Counted from the first letter of the stretch, positions 35,170-43,922 are shown. The stretch is 64,000 nucleotides of DNA from Stanieria sp964562685 (GCA_964562685.1 CAZLUP010000006.1:1-64000); one strand, 5' to 3'. The notes: generated by a model not told the origin, from the letters alone. Numbers and translations are program-made.

Positions 35170-36630
35170 ATGCAACAAACATCCTTTCCTACGGTTATTT
35201 TAGGTGGTGGTTTTGTTGGTTTATTTACGGCTTTACATTTAAGTCAACAAAAATATTCGCGTTCAATTATTCTGATTGAACCAAGAGATCGCTTTACTTT
35301 TAAGCCTTTACTTTACGAGTTACTTACAGAAGAAATGCATTCTGAACAAGTTTGTCCTAGTTATTTTGATTTACTTGCTGATAGTAAAGTCTCCTGGATA
35401 CAAAATACTGTTAAATCTATTAATTTACATCAACGTCAAATAACTTTAGATTCTGGAGAAACTTATAGTTATGGAAATTTAGTCTTAGCATTAGGCAGCA
35501 GAACTACCTATTTTAATATTCCTGGGGCAGCAGAAAATGCTTTACCTTTTACTTCTGATACGGAAGCACTTACTCTTAAGATGCGTCTCAAAGATTGTTT
35601 AGAAACGGCAATTACTACTAATGATCCAGAACACAGGCAGCATCTTTTAACCATAGCAATTATTGGGGCAGGACCTGCGGGAGTAGAACTAGCTGCTACT
35701 CTAGCTGATATTCTCCCAGTGTGGTATGACATGATGGGAGGAGACTATGAAGAAATTCGGGTAGTATTAGTTAACCGCAGCGAAGAAATCCTCAAAGGAG
35801 ATATTAATAGTAGCTTACGGCAAACAGCACAAAAATCTTTAGAAGATCGCACTGCCAAAGTAGAATTATTACTCAATGCAGCCGTAACTAAGATTACCCC
35901 AATGGGTATTGAATATAGTCAACACGGCAAAGCTGATTTCTTGTCAGCCATGACTATTTGTTGGACAGGGGGAACTCAACCCAATCCTTTATTACAGGAA
36001 TTACCAGTCCAACGCAACCAACGAGGACAATTAATTGTTAACTCTACTTTACAGTTACCCGATTTTCCTGAAGTCTTTGTCGGTGGTGACTGTGCCTATG
36101 TCTCCGACGAACCTCAACCGCTTACTGCACAAGTAGCCTATCAACAAGGAAAAGCGATCGCAGATAACCTTCAAGCTTTAGCCCAAGGGCGATCAACCGT
36201 ACCAGCCAAAGTAAATTTGCGGGGAACTTTAATGAAATTGGGTATTGATGAAGGAGTAGCTAATATTTTTGATCTTATAAAAGTTAAAGGGGAATTAGGG
36301 CATTTAATTCGCCAAGCAACCTATCTGGAATTATTACCCAAACCAATTTATAACTTCAAAGCTACTACCGAATGGCTAACCGATGAATTATTGCAACGAC
36401 ATCAGCCCATGTCTCTTCATCGTCAAGGTAGAACGCCACTGGTAGCAGGAATGAGTACGATTCTTGCCAGTACCTTAATTGCTGTTCCTCTAATTTGGCG
36501 TGCAGCCCAACCACAACAATTTCAAACTCAGATGAGTGATACGGGTATTCCTACATTACTAAATCAAGTAACTAAGAGTGAAAAGCCTGAGATGTGTAAA
36601 GACACAAAAATGAAAATGCTTTGTTGGTAA
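35170..36630 (+). CDS. type II NADH dehydrogenase (NDH-2)
   Basis: A 486-residue flavoprotein with two dinucleotide-binding folds: FAD site VILGGGFVGLFTALHL (about 9-24) and NADH site IAIIGAGPAGVELAATL (about 163-179). VFVGGDCAYV (about 310) is the second FAD contact. The C-terminal about 60 residues contain a hydrophobic helix (AGMSTILASTLIAVPLIW) that probably anchors it to the membrane. It oxidises NADH and reduces quinones without pumping protons. Cyanobacteria have several (NdbA, NdbB, NdbC), and I cannot tell which this is. The small gene at 36687 and doxX follow on the same strand, so a unit is likely. Confidence 0.88.
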   Translation: MQQTSFPTVILGGGFVGLFTALHLSQQKYSRSIILIEPRDRFTFKPLLYELLTEEMHSEQVCPSYFDLLADSKVSWIQNTVKSINLHQRQITLDSGETYSYGNLVLALGSRTTYFNIPGAAENALPFTSDTEALTLKMRLKDCLETAITTNDPEHRQHLLTIAIIGAGPAGVELAATLADILPVWYDMMGGDYEEIRVVLVNRSEEILKGDINSSLRQTAQKSLEDRTAKVELLLNAAVTKITPMGIEYSQHGKADFLSAMTICWTGGTQPNPLLQELPVQRNQRGQLIVNSTLQLPDFPEVFVGGDCAYVSDEPQPLTAQVAYQQGKAIADNLQALAQGRSTVPAKVNLRGTLMKLGIDEGVANIFDLIKVKGELGHLIRQATYLELLPKPIYNFKATTEWLTDELLQRHQPMSLHRQGRTPLVAGMSTILASTLIAVPLIWRAAQPQQFQTQMSDTGIPTLLNQVTKSEKPEMCKDTKMKMLCW

Positions 36631-36632
36631 CT

Positions 36633-36660
36633 GTAAGGGCGAACTGCCGTTCGCCCCTAC
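36633..36660. repeat. palindrome with GGGCGAAC / GTTCGCCC arms
   Basis: GTAAGGGCGAAC, TGCC, GTTCGCCCCTAC just after the NDH-2 stop. It has the same core as the repeat at 56579-56606. It may also attenuate read-through into the downstream genes. Confidence 0.75.
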
Positions 36661-36686
36661 TAAAAAACTCAGGGGGTGAAGTAAAG

Positions 36687-36908
36687 ATGCAAATCAAATG
36701 GAAAACATTAATAGGAAAAACCATTGTTTGGTTAGCTGCGGAAATTTGCCTCAATTTCCTGGGATTAGACAATTTAGCAGACTATAGCGAGTTTCTTAAT
36801 TTGTCCTTTGTCCTTCGTCATTGGTCAATAGTATTTGCGATCAACCCTTCACTTCTAGATCACACAAAACAAGGAGAAAAAAACCAATGGATATTCTTAA
36901 TCGGTTAG
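36687..36908 (+). CDS. small protein with conserved-looking N-terminus and repeat-derived tail
   Basis: 73 codons from an ATG preceded by a purine-rich AGGGGGTGAAG. The first about 38 residues (MQIKWKTLIGKTIVWLAAEI, CLNFLGLDNLADYSEFL) form a hydrophobic helix and a LADYSEFL segment that I associate with a group of small cyanobacterial proteins. The last about 35 residues come from a tract of the TTTGTCCTTTGTCCTTCGTC type found in gene-free cyanobacterial DNA, which suggests that the original 3' end was replaced. It lies between NDH-2 and doxX and overlaps the doxX start region. Confidence 0.45.
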   Translation: MQIKWKTLIGKTIVWLAAEICLNFLGLDNLADYSEFLNLSFVLRHWSIVFAINPSLLDHTKQGEKNQWIFLIG

Positions 36909-37432
36909 CCAATTTTAAAATTTCTCTCAAAAAAGCTGTAGCCCTCAATCGTATTCTTGTAGGATTATTTTTTTTCCTTTCAGGTATTGGTAATTATCTC
37001 AACTTTAATGTGAAAAACGGTTTTTATCACACTGTAATCACCCAACGATTGCAACTATGGGGACCTTTTCCTGAATGGTGGCATGGTACGCCTCCTCTTC
37101 CTGAATTTATTTCTGTTCCCTATGCTTGGTTATTACCTCTAGCAGAAATCGTTTTTGGGGCTTTATTCGCTATGGGTTTTTGGACACGTTGGACTGGTTT
37201 AATTTTAATCTTGATGACTTTCAGTATCACTCTGGCTTTCGGTATTATTCCTGGTGGAAGTCTCTTTGCCAATGGCGTAGAAAGTTTCAACAAAAATATT
37301 TTCTTTATGACTCTAATTTGGATAATTATCGCCTACGAAGTAGATACCAAAAAAGCTAGAATGCGCCGTACTATGGAACGCCTTAATCTACTGGATGCCA
37401 AACCATTAACGAAGGTAGGAGGCAATAAGTAG
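36887..37432 (+). CDS. DoxX family membrane protein
   Basis: A 181-residue protein with four transmembrane helices of the DoxX type (AVALNRILVGLFFFLSGIGNYLNF, AWLLPLAEIVFGALFAMGFWTRWTGLILILMTFSITLAFG, FFMTLIWIIIAYEV) and an amphipathic C-terminus. DoxX proteins are linked to quinone and thiosulfate metabolism and redox stress, but roles vary. The start ATG at 36887 has AAGGAG 10 bases before it. The frame is open further upstream to 36821 but without a binding site. Located after NDH-2, which supports a role near quinone-linked respiration. Confidence 0.85.
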   Translation: MDILNRLANFKISLKKAVALNRILVGLFFFLSGIGNYLNFNVKNGFYHTVITQRLQLWGPFPEWWHGTPPLPEFISVPYAWLLPLAEIVFGALFAMGFWTRWTGLILILMTFSITLAFGIIPGGSLFANGVESFNKNIFFMTLIWIIIAYEVDTKKARMRRTMERLNLLDAKPLTKVGGNK

Positions 37433-37590
37433 TAATCAATAACTTACTCTATGTTTATCTGATAAACATTAAAATTAAACCCTCTCAGCATGAATCGGGA
37501 TGTTTCGACAACTAGCATAAATCAACTATTATTGCTAATACTTTAAGGTTAGGCGATCGCATTTTGGAGAGGTTGAAGTAAAAAACTAGA

Positions 37591-37614
37591 TTGTTGCAAC
37601 AAATGTTGTAACAT
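37591..37614 (+). promoter_or_regulatory. tandem operator-like palindromes upstream of the AbrB-Doc module
   Basis: TTGTTGCAACAA (37591-37602, perfect palindrome) is followed directly by ATGTTGTAACAT (37603-37614, near palindrome). Their centres are 12 bp apart, about one helical turn, and the second ends 6 bp before the antitoxin start. This is the expected place for autoregulation by an AbrB-type antitoxin. Confidence 0.55.
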
Positions 37615-37620
37615 AAAAGC

Positions 37621-37869
37621 ATGGAACAAACAAATAAAGAAACCAAGATAACTTTAAACGTCAAGAAAAGAGGCAATTCTCTCAGTGTCATTATCCCTAA
37701 AGAAATGGCAGCCGAAATGAATATCGAAGACGGAGATATTCTTTTTGTAACCAAAACTCCTTCTGGTTATGAAATTTCGCCATACGATCCTAGTTTTGCT
37801 AAAAAAATGGAAATTGCCAGACGTGGGATGAAGAAGTATCGTAACGCTTTAATTGAATTAGCTAAATGA
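37621..37869 (+). CDS. AbrB/MazE-type antitoxin
   Basis: An 82-residue DNA-binding protein. ITLNVKKRGNSLSVIIPKEMAAEMNIEDGDILFVTKTPSGYEISPYDP is a SpoVT/AbrB swapped-hairpin domain, as found in MazE- and PhdC-like antitoxins. The C-terminal half (FAKKMEIARRGMKKYRNALIELAK) is the helical toxin-binding tail. It overlaps the following Doc gene by 4 bp (ATGA), the usual translational coupling of toxin-antitoxin operons. It binds the palindromic operator upstream, by inference. Confidence 0.85.
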   Translation: MEQTNKETKITLNVKKRGNSLSVIIPKEMAAEMNIEDGDILFVTKTPSGYEISPYDPSFAKKMEIARRGMKKYRNALIELAK

Positions 37870-38270
37870 GTGAACCTTGTTGGCTAGATGTTCGCGATAT
37901 TTGCGCCATACATGGTGAAATTTTGGCAGAGTCAGGAGGAACTTCAGGGATTTTAAACAAGGGTTCTCTTGACTCGACTTTAAATAAACCTAAAAACCTC
38001 TATTTCTACAGTAATAAACAAGCAAGTTTATATGAGTTGGCAGCAGCTTATGGCTATGGATTGATTAAAAATCATTGTTTTGTAGATGGAAATAAAAGAA
38101 TAGCTTTAATTGCTGTTTATACATTTTTAGCAGTTAATGGAATTGAATTAATTGCTTCTGAAGAAGATGCAGCAAATTTTTTCTTATATCTAGCTGCTAA
38201 TTCGGAATCGCAAGATGTCTTAATGCAAGAACTTACTGAATGGTTAAAATTTAATAGTGAAATAATTTGA
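37866..38270 (+). CDS. doc: Doc-type Fic-domain toxin
   Basis: A 134-residue protein. The Fic/Doc active-site motif is present as HCFVDGNKR (about 76-84), where the consensus is HxFxDGNKR. IHGEILAESGGTSGI at about 15-29 and LYELAAAYGYGLIKNHCF are also typical. Doc phosphorylates elongation factor Tu and so stops translation. The partner is an AbrB-type rather than the classical Phd antitoxin, a pairing also known in other bacteria. Complete length. Codon use as in neighbours. Confidence 0.88.
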   Translation: MSEPCWLDVRDICAIHGEILAESGGTSGILNKGSLDSTLNKPKNLYFYSNKQASLYELAAAYGYGLIKNHCFVDGNKRIALIAVYTFLAVNGIELIASEEDAANFFLYLAANSESQDVLMQELTEWLKFNSEII

Positions 38271-38311
38271 TTGTAATAAAACGTTGTTGAATAAACGCGA
38301 TCGCATTTTCT

Positions 38312-38755
38312 TTAATTCTGGATACGATAATTAGATCGAATTTGCCAAAACTTAATGGTACGATCTGCGCTAATAGAAACCAAAATGCCATCGCAATTCA
38401 CAAAAGATATCTCGAAGATAGTACTACTATGTCCTTCAATTAGTTTAATTTGTTTCCCAGTTTCTACATCCCATAATCTAATGGTCAGATCGTAACTTGC
38501 AGAAGCTAAGATTTTACTATCGGAACTAAAAGCAATACAGGTAATTTCTGAATTATGATAATTATTTTCTTCTCTAAATATTTGTAGCTGTTTTCCAGTA
38601 TTAAAATCAAATAATTCTGCCCCTGCTGAACTAATAATAATAGCTGAACGCTCAGAAATTAATTTTACATCTATAATTTTTCCCTGCCACAATCTTCGTT
38701 GTAAACCTTGTTGTAACAGATAGGGTAAAGTAAGTTTTCCAGAAAATAAAGTCAT
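38312..38755 (-). CDS. short WD40-repeat protein, probably a remnant
   Basis: 147 residues with two clear WD40 repeats (ITCIAFSSDSKILASASYDLTIRLWD and IFEISFVNCDGILVSISADRTIKFWQ) and a degenerate one before them. A closed beta-propeller needs about seven blades, so this looks like the surviving end of a longer gene, or a partner that inserts into another propeller. The frame extends upstream to 38794, overlapping the toxin gene by 26 bp. I chose the ATG at 38755. Downstream of the YefM-YoeB genes on the same strand. Confidence 0.55.
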   Translation of the reverse strand: MTLFSGKLTLPYLLQQGLQRRLWQGKIIDVKLISERSAIIISSAGAELFDFNTGKQLQIFREENNYHNSEITCIAFSSDSKILASASYDLTIRLWDVETGKQIKLIEGHSSTIFEISFVNCDGILVSISADRTIKFWQIRSNYRIQN

Positions 38756-38768
38756 CAATAATAAATGT

Positions 38769-39023
38769 TTAATAATGAAATCTACACTGAGCAATTAATA
38801 TTGCATATTTTTCTACTGCATAAACCAGTCGATGTTCTTTAGTAATTCTCCTCGACCACAAGCCAGACCAATTATGTTTCAGTGGTTCGGGGTCGCCAAT
38901 TCCTTCAAAAGGATTTCTCTGAATATCTTTAATGAGAGTATTGATACGCTTGAGAATTTTTTTATCTGTACTTTGCCAATATAAATAATCTTCCCAGGCT
39001 TTTTCAGCAAATATCAGCTTCAT
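38769..39023 (-). CDS. yoeB: YoeB-type mRNA interferase toxin
   Basis: An 84-residue ribosome-dependent RNase of the RelE superfamily. Key residues are visible: Glu in the DPEPLKHNWSGLWSRRI region (about 46), Arg in RRITKEHRLVYAV (about 65), and the C-terminal CRFHY with the catalytic His (83) and Tyr (84). YoeB cuts mRNA in the ribosomal A site at start codons. It overlaps the antitoxin gene by 4 bp and is therefore co-translated with it. Confidence 0.93.
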   Translation of the reverse strand: MKLIFAEKAWEDYLYWQSTDKKILKRINTLIKDIQRNPFEGIGDPEPLKHNWSGLWSRRITKEHRLVYAVEKYAILIAQCRFHY

Positions 39024-39274
39024 TCTTCAATTAATTCCCGTTCTGTGCCACCTCCAGAACGAAGTTCATTGATCGCATTATTTAATCGATCTGCATTATT
39101 TTTACTAGACAATAAATGAAAAGTAGCTTCATAAGCTTTAAAATCATCCAAGCTCATCACTACTACTGATGGTGCATTTTGCCTAGTGACAATCAATGGG
39201 GTGCGGTCTGCTTCTATTTTGTTGAGGTATCCAGCTAATTTTTGCCTAAATTCTGTATAGGTAACTGTATCCAT
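39020..39274 (-). CDS. yefM: YefM/Phd-type antitoxin
   Basis: An 84-residue protein: an N-terminal DNA-binding and dimerising Phd/YefM fold (MDTVTYTEFRQKLAGYLNKIEADRTPLIVTRQNAPSVVVMSLDDFKAYEAT) and an acidic, flexible C-terminus that wraps the toxin (NNAINELRSGGGTERELIEE). It is the first gene of the operon, with TGTACA boxes upstream of its start, as known for autoregulated yefM operons. Complete. Confidence 0.93.
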   Translation of the reverse strand: MDTVTYTEFRQKLAGYLNKIEADRTPLIVTRQNAPSVVVMSLDDFKAYEATFHLLSSKNNADRLNNAINELRSGGGTERELIEE

Positions 39275-39293
39275 AATTCAATTATATTTTATA

Positions 39294-39311
39294 TGTACAT
39301 ATCATTGTACA
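39294..39311 (-). promoter_or_regulatory. YefM operator: two TGTACA boxes, 12 bp centre to centre
   Basis: TGTACA at 39294-39299 and 39306-39311, centres 12 bp apart, 20 bp upstream of the yefM start. The E. coli YefM operator consists of palindromes with the same TGTACA core at this spacing, so the call rests on a direct match to the known site. Confidence 0.75.
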
Positions 39312-39464
39312 TTAAAATATTTAAGTATTAGTAGAGCGATCGCCTTTAACTTTATATCTCAGGATTTTCTCAGCTAAGTTTTAATATTTTTTAGAAAACT
39401 TCTCAGGAGAAATTAGCTTTGACATTTTAAAATTCCGTTATCTTGAATAGCTTGATGAACTACT

Positions 39465-41189
39465 ATGTATAAGCGTCGCGTTCTCTTCATTCGCTGGATA
39501 ATTCTGCTAATTAACGGTTGCTTGATTGTTTTATTACTGGCATCACTTCCTGTAAATGCTCAATTATCCGCTAATCAAGAACAAATTGGTAGTTCTCCGA
39601 GTACCACTATCGGCGCGCAGGAAATTATTACGATGACACCTATACAACTAGATGGTAGAACTCTGTTTACAATTGCAGGGATGAGTTCCAATGATAAGAA
39701 AAATACTGCACCTTTAGATAATCGCGCTGAATTTATTGAAGAGTCTTTATACAAATTATTAGAAGAAGATTTTAATGCAGAAAGTTTAAGAGTTGAAGTA
39801 CATGACAAGGGAGATCATACCAAAATTGTTGCTTCTGATAATGGCAAGCTGAATGATGTTCCTTTATTTATTCTGACTCCTTTAGATGCGCGGGTAGCAG
39901 GATTTACCTTAGAAGAATCTTCTAACTACATTGCCAAAGTAACTCAGAAAGCTTTAAAACAAGCATGGCAAGAAAGACAACCAGCTTATCTGCGAAAACA
40001 AGTAAAATTAGCAGCGATATTAGTTTTAAGCGCGATCGCTTTAAGTACGATTATTGGGCTTTTACAGAAACAACTAAAAAGAAGAGAGGTGACATTAAGA
40101 GAACAAAAAACTTCCTGTGATCTTAGAATGACAGCTAATCTTATACGGACGGCTGAAGTGTCGGAGGCAATGGGGATGGATGAAGAGGAAGTAAATTCTA
40201 CGGGATACTGTCATACACTTGCAACCGAACAACTCCATAATCGTCGAATGCTTGGTAGTCAAGGCTTACAAAGTTATTTACTACAAATAACTCAGGGTTT
40301 AATTTGGCTTGGAGTAATTGCTTTGATCTTAGGATTATTTCCTTTTACCCGTGCTTGGGAATGGACTGTTTTAGAATTACCTTTATTATTAGGGGTTTTC
40401 CTAGTGGCGATCGCCTTATCTAAAGGAAGTAATATAGTAGTTGATCGCACTTTAGAAAAATGGCTACAACACCGCCAAACCCTTTCCCCACAGCAACTAG
40501 AACGATGGTTGTTGCGGGCTAATAGTTTTGCACCCATCATTAAAGGAGCGATCGCAACGGTTTTAATTACAGCAGCATTATTATTTATTTTATCTAGATT
40601 GGGTATTCCTTTAGCTCCCATCCTGGCAGGGGCAGGTATTCTTAGTTTGGCTGTTTCTTTGGGTTCGCAGCGATTGATTGCGGATTTAATTAGCGGTACA
40701 TTAATTTTGATTGAAGACCAATACGCGGTCGGAGATTTTGTTACTCTTAATGAGAATGCTTTTGGTAGGGTGGAACGTCTCAACTTAAGAGCTACATCTT
40801 TGCGTAACCGACAAGGTAATCTAATTACTCTTTCTAATAGTGATATTAAACAGGTTAATAATCTTTCTAAAGACTGGGCGAGAGCAAAATTATATATTCC
40901 CGTTCATTCTAGTGCCGATGTTGATCGTACTATTGAAGTTATTCAGCAAATAATCGATGACATGAAAGCCGATAGTTTCTGGGGAGAGATAATTCAGGAA
41001 GCAGAAGTAAGGGGAGTGGAAGATATCGATGGTTATGGTTTTACGATTGGTGTACGTTTCCAAACCAAACCAGGGGGATTTCGCAAAGTAATTCGTGAAT
41101 GTCGTCGTCGTCTCAAACCTGCTTTTGATAAAGCTAATATCCAGTTTTCCGAACGTCCGATTTATCAATCTATGCAGACAAGTAATTAA
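39465..41189 (+). CDS. mechanosensitive ion channel (MscS family)
   Basis: A 574-residue membrane protein: signal peptide (about 8-33), an extracytoplasmic N-terminal domain (about 35-175), then about five transmembrane helices (about 178-198, 275-293, 302-325, 360-383 and the pore-lining helix in LAPILAGAGILSLAVSLGSQRLIADLISG at about 385-413) and the MscS beta domain (EDQYAVGDFVTLNENAFGRVERLNLRATSLRNRQGNLITLSN), ending in the alpha/beta domain. Such channels open under membrane tension on osmotic downshock. The glycine/alanine packing of the pore helix is clear. It stands alone. Confidence 0.88.
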   Translation: MYKRRVLFIRWIILLINGCLIVLLLASLPVNAQLSANQEQIGSSPSTTIGAQEIITMTPIQLDGRTLFTIAGMSSNDKKNTAPLDNRAEFIEESLYKLLEEDFNAESLRVEVHDKGDHTKIVASDNGKLNDVPLFILTPLDARVAGFTLEESSNYIAKVTQKALKQAWQERQPAYLRKQVKLAAILVLSAIALSTIIGLLQKQLKRREVTLREQKTSCDLRMTANLIRTAEVSEAMGMDEEEVNSTGYCHTLATEQLHNRRMLGSQGLQSYLLQITQGLIWLGVIALILGLFPFTRAWEWTVLELPLLLGVFLVAIALSKGSNIVVDRTLEKWLQHRQTLSPQQLERWLLRANSFAPIIKGAIATVLITAALLFILSRLGIPLAPILAGAGILSLAVSLGSQRLIADLISGTLILIEDQYAVGDFVTLNENAFGRVERLNLRATSLRNRQGNLITLSNSDIKQVNNLSKDWARAKLYIPVHSSADVDRTIEVIQQIIDDMKADSFWGEIIQEAEVRGVEDIDGYGFTIGVRFQTKPGGFRKVIRECRRRLKPAFDKANIQFSERPIYQSMQTSN

Positions 41190-41465
41190 TAATGAGCAAT
41201 AATTCTTTGTTCCGAAAATTAAACCATAAGGATTTACTTGTTATAGCACTACGTATTTAGGTTAGGACGAAAAACCCTGTAAGGACGATACTTCGTACCC
41301 TTCGGGAAGCGTGAATCGCCACTACGATCTATAATGATGTCCTAATCTTTCTTTGTACTGCTATACCTCAAATTTTCGAGTTAAAACTTAATAATTAATT
41401 ACTTCACTCTCCAATTTATGTCATCATAAATCCTATTCATTACTTAACCAATAGGGTTGGAAACT

Positions 41466-41936
41466 ATGATTCACCACGTTTCTCTTCCGGCTCTCGATCC
41501 TCGCCACGTTGCCAATGTTCTCGCGGAAATCTGGAATGGACGAGCTTTTCCTTTTCCAATTAATCAGAACAGTTATGTTGTTTTTGCCAAAGATAGCAGT
41601 CAGGGAACTTGTTTGGAAATTTATCCCCAAGGTACGGAAATGACTCCAGGTTCGGGGGATGAAGAAATACAATACGTTCACAAAACTGCTAATACTTCAT
41701 TTGGTGCTACTCATTTAGCACTGTCTGTTCCCATTTCTGAAGAAGCCATTAAAAACATTGCTCGACGGGAAGGATGGCGTGCTGTTAGGTGCGATCGCGG
41801 TCCTGGCTGTTTTGAAGTTGTGGAGTTTTGGGTAGAAAATAAAATCTTATTAGAATTATTAACTCCAGAGATGGTGCCTCAATACGTCAGTTTTATGCAA
41901 CCAGACAATTGGGAAAATTTTCTTGTCAGTCATTAA
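41466..41936 (+). CDS. VOC-superfamily-like protein (glyoxalase fold), unknown substrate
   Basis: A 156-residue protein starting MIHHVSLPALDPRHVANVLAEIWNGRAFPFP. The opening strand with His, TSFGATHLALSV in the middle and ILLELLTPE near the end suggest the beta-alpha-beta-beta-beta units of vicinal oxygen chelate proteins, though metal ligands are not all obvious. I cannot name a substrate. The ATG at 41466 is chosen; a TTG three codons before is also possible. It lies convergent to the signalling cluster and stands alone. Confidence 0.5.
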   Translation: MIHHVSLPALDPRHVANVLAEIWNGRAFPFPINQNSYVVFAKDSSQGTCLEIYPQGTEMTPGSGDEEIQYVHKTANTSFGATHLALSVPISEEAIKNIARREGWRAVRCDRGPGCFEVVEFWVENKILLELLTPEMVPQYVSFMQPDNWENFLVSH

Positions 41937-41970
41937 ATTATCAATCATTTACTTAAATTAAATAAAAGTT

Positions 41971-43911
41971 TTAGTATGGTAACTTTACTGTTACTCGAGT
42001 ACCAATTGTAGAGGATGACTCGATACTTAATTCTCCATCATGGGCTTCTACGATCCGCTTGACGATCGCCAGTCCCAAACCGTTCCCAGTTGATTTGGTG
42101 GTGTAGAAGGGTTTGGTAAGATTTGATAAAACTTCGGGGGGTATTGGTGCGCCACCGTTATGAACTTGAAGCTGAACTTGATGGGGAATGATTTCTCTAA
42201 CTGTAATGGTAATCGTTTCTCCTTGTTTGACCGCTTCAAAAGCATTAGAAGTTAGATTAATTAATACTTGTTTTAACTTGTCTTTATCGGCTGAAATGCT
42301 TATGGAAATAGGACTAGCAATAAATTCAAGTTGTTTTCCCACGCCACAGGGCATATTTTTAAGCGGTTCTAGCATTTCGGTGATAAAATCGTTGAGTTCT
42401 AAAAGCGATCGCTCTATTTTTTGGGGTTTGGCATAGAGTAAGATTTGCTCTAATAAGCGTTGTAAGCGGTCTGCTTCTTCGAGAGCTAATTTAAGATATT
42501 CTTGGAATTTGGGAGCAAGTTCTAGGCGTTTGAAGGAATTTAATCCCATTAAAACTGTCGTTAGTGGATTTCGCACTTCATGGACAATAGTAGCTGCTAA
42601 TTCCCCTATTTCTGCCAATCTGGCGAGGGCTTTTTCTGCCTGTTTGAGGGGAGTAATATCAGTAATTGCAGTTAACAAAGAGAGTTCATCTCTTAATTGA
42701 ATGATTTCTGCGGAGAATAACCCGCTAAATCTTGCCCCAGACTTTTTCGCAAATTCAAACTCGCAATTAGCAATGTTGCCTTGAGTTGTGAGTAATTGTT
42801 GGACTCGCTTTCTATCTTCTGGATTTGCCCAAATTTGCAGTTCGAGCGCACTATGTCCGATCGCTTCTTCTTGGCTGTAACCGAACATTTGCAACCAACT
42901 TTGGTTAACTTCCAGGTAACGTTCACGATCAAGGGTGCTTAGGGCGAGCGCTTCAGGAGAAGCGCGAAAGGCAGTAGCAAACTTTTCTTCAGAAAATTGT
43001 AAAGCTTCTTCTGCTTGCTGTCGCTCCATCTCCGCAGCAGCACGAGCAGCAAAAATTTCTAATACGGCTCGATAGCGGGCTTCATTCTCCATCGGGCGAT
43101 CGTCTAAAACTGCCAGATGTCCTAAAAGTTCATTTTTGGAGTTGAATAAAGGAATACCTGCATAGCTTTGGGCTGATAAGGTAACTAATTCTCGTTCTTC
43201 GGGAAATAAAGACTGAATTTGTTCGGGATAATATTGGCAAGCCTTACCATTTATCACTGTTTCGCAGGGCGTACCCTGTAAATCATATTCAAAATTTTCG
43301 CCAAAATCATTACCATTCCAAAAGGCAAAGGCGCGAACTCGCATCGGTGGAGAGTCTAAACATTCGCTAATAAAGGCATAGCGCACATTTAAAGCTTCGG
43401 CTAGAGAACTAACTAAAGAGCGAAAAAAATCTTTTCCCGTTACCGAAGCCGTACCCCTAACAATTAAGCGCAGTATTTCTTCGGAGCGTTGACGTTCGAG
43501 AATTTCAGCTTGCAGTTGTTGAAGAATTTTACCCCGCTCGATCGCATAATGAATTACTCTTACCAAGACATCAGGAGAAATTTTTCCTTTAACTAGATAA
43601 TCTTGCGCTCCTCGTACTATTGCTTGTAATGCTAGTTCGCGATCATCTGTTCCTGTTAGTACGACAATAGGTAAATTTGGGGCTACAGTTTGGATGCGAG
43701 TAATGGTATTTAATCCTTTAGAGTCTGATAGGGAAAGGTCTAATAAAACTACGGCAAAACTCGAATTACCGAGCAATTCTAGGGCTGAGTGAAGAGATTT
43801 GGCAGCAACGATTTCCCATTGTTCCGCTTCTGCTTCTTCTAACATTTCCATGAGCAAATAAGCATCAGCAGGATTATCTTCAACGAGTAACAAAGAAATA
43901 GGAATGACCAT
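41971..43911 (-). CDS. REC-GAF-PAS histidine kinase
   Basis: A 646-residue cytosolic sensor. Domains in order: receiver at about 1-125 (LLVEDNPADAYLLM; phospho-acceptor Asp in VVLLDLSLSD), GAF about 165-300, PAS about 305-425 (EEKFATAFRASPEALALSTLDRERYLEVNQSW), HisKA with ATIVHEVRNPLTTVLMGLNSF (about 443-463; phosphorylated His) and HATPase with N-box LTSNAFEAVKQGE and STGNGLGLAIVKRIVEAHDGELS. The N-terminal receiver allows another kinase to control it. It follows the Rcp-type regulator by only 11 bp, so they are surely one transcript. Confidence 0.9.
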   Translation of the reverse strand: MVIPISLLLVEDNPADAYLLMEMLEEAEAEQWEIVAAKSLHSALELLGNSSFAVVLLDLSLSDSKGLNTITRIQTVAPNLPIVVLTGTDDRELALQAIVRGAQDYLVKGKISPDVLVRVIHYAIERGKILQQLQAEILERQRSEEILRLIVRGTASVTGKDFFRSLVSSLAEALNVRYAFISECLDSPPMRVRAFAFWNGNDFGENFEYDLQGTPCETVINGKACQYYPEQIQSLFPEERELVTLSAQSYAGIPLFNSKNELLGHLAVLDDRPMENEARYRAVLEIFAARAAAEMERQQAEEALQFSEEKFATAFRASPEALALSTLDRERYLEVNQSWLQMFGYSQEEAIGHSALELQIWANPEDRKRVQQLLTTQGNIANCEFEFAKKSGARFSGLFSAEIIQLRDELSLLTAITDITPLKQAEKALARLAEIGELAATIVHEVRNPLTTVLMGLNSFKRLELAPKFQEYLKLALEEADRLQRLLEQILLYAKPQKIERSLLELNDFITEMLEPLKNMPCGVGKQLEFIASPISISISADKDKLKQVLINLTSNAFEAVKQGETITITVREIIPHQVQLQVHNGGAPIPPEVLSNLTKPFYTTKSTGNGLGLAIVKRIVEAHDGELSIESSSTIGTRVTVKLPY

Positions 43912-43922
43912 AGTAAAGCTAA

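Noticed and set aside
40292..40783. 163-codon open frame opposite the MscS gene
   Set aside because: Antisense of the pore region; composition (Asn, Lys, Ser-rich) follows from the reverse of hydrophobic codons.
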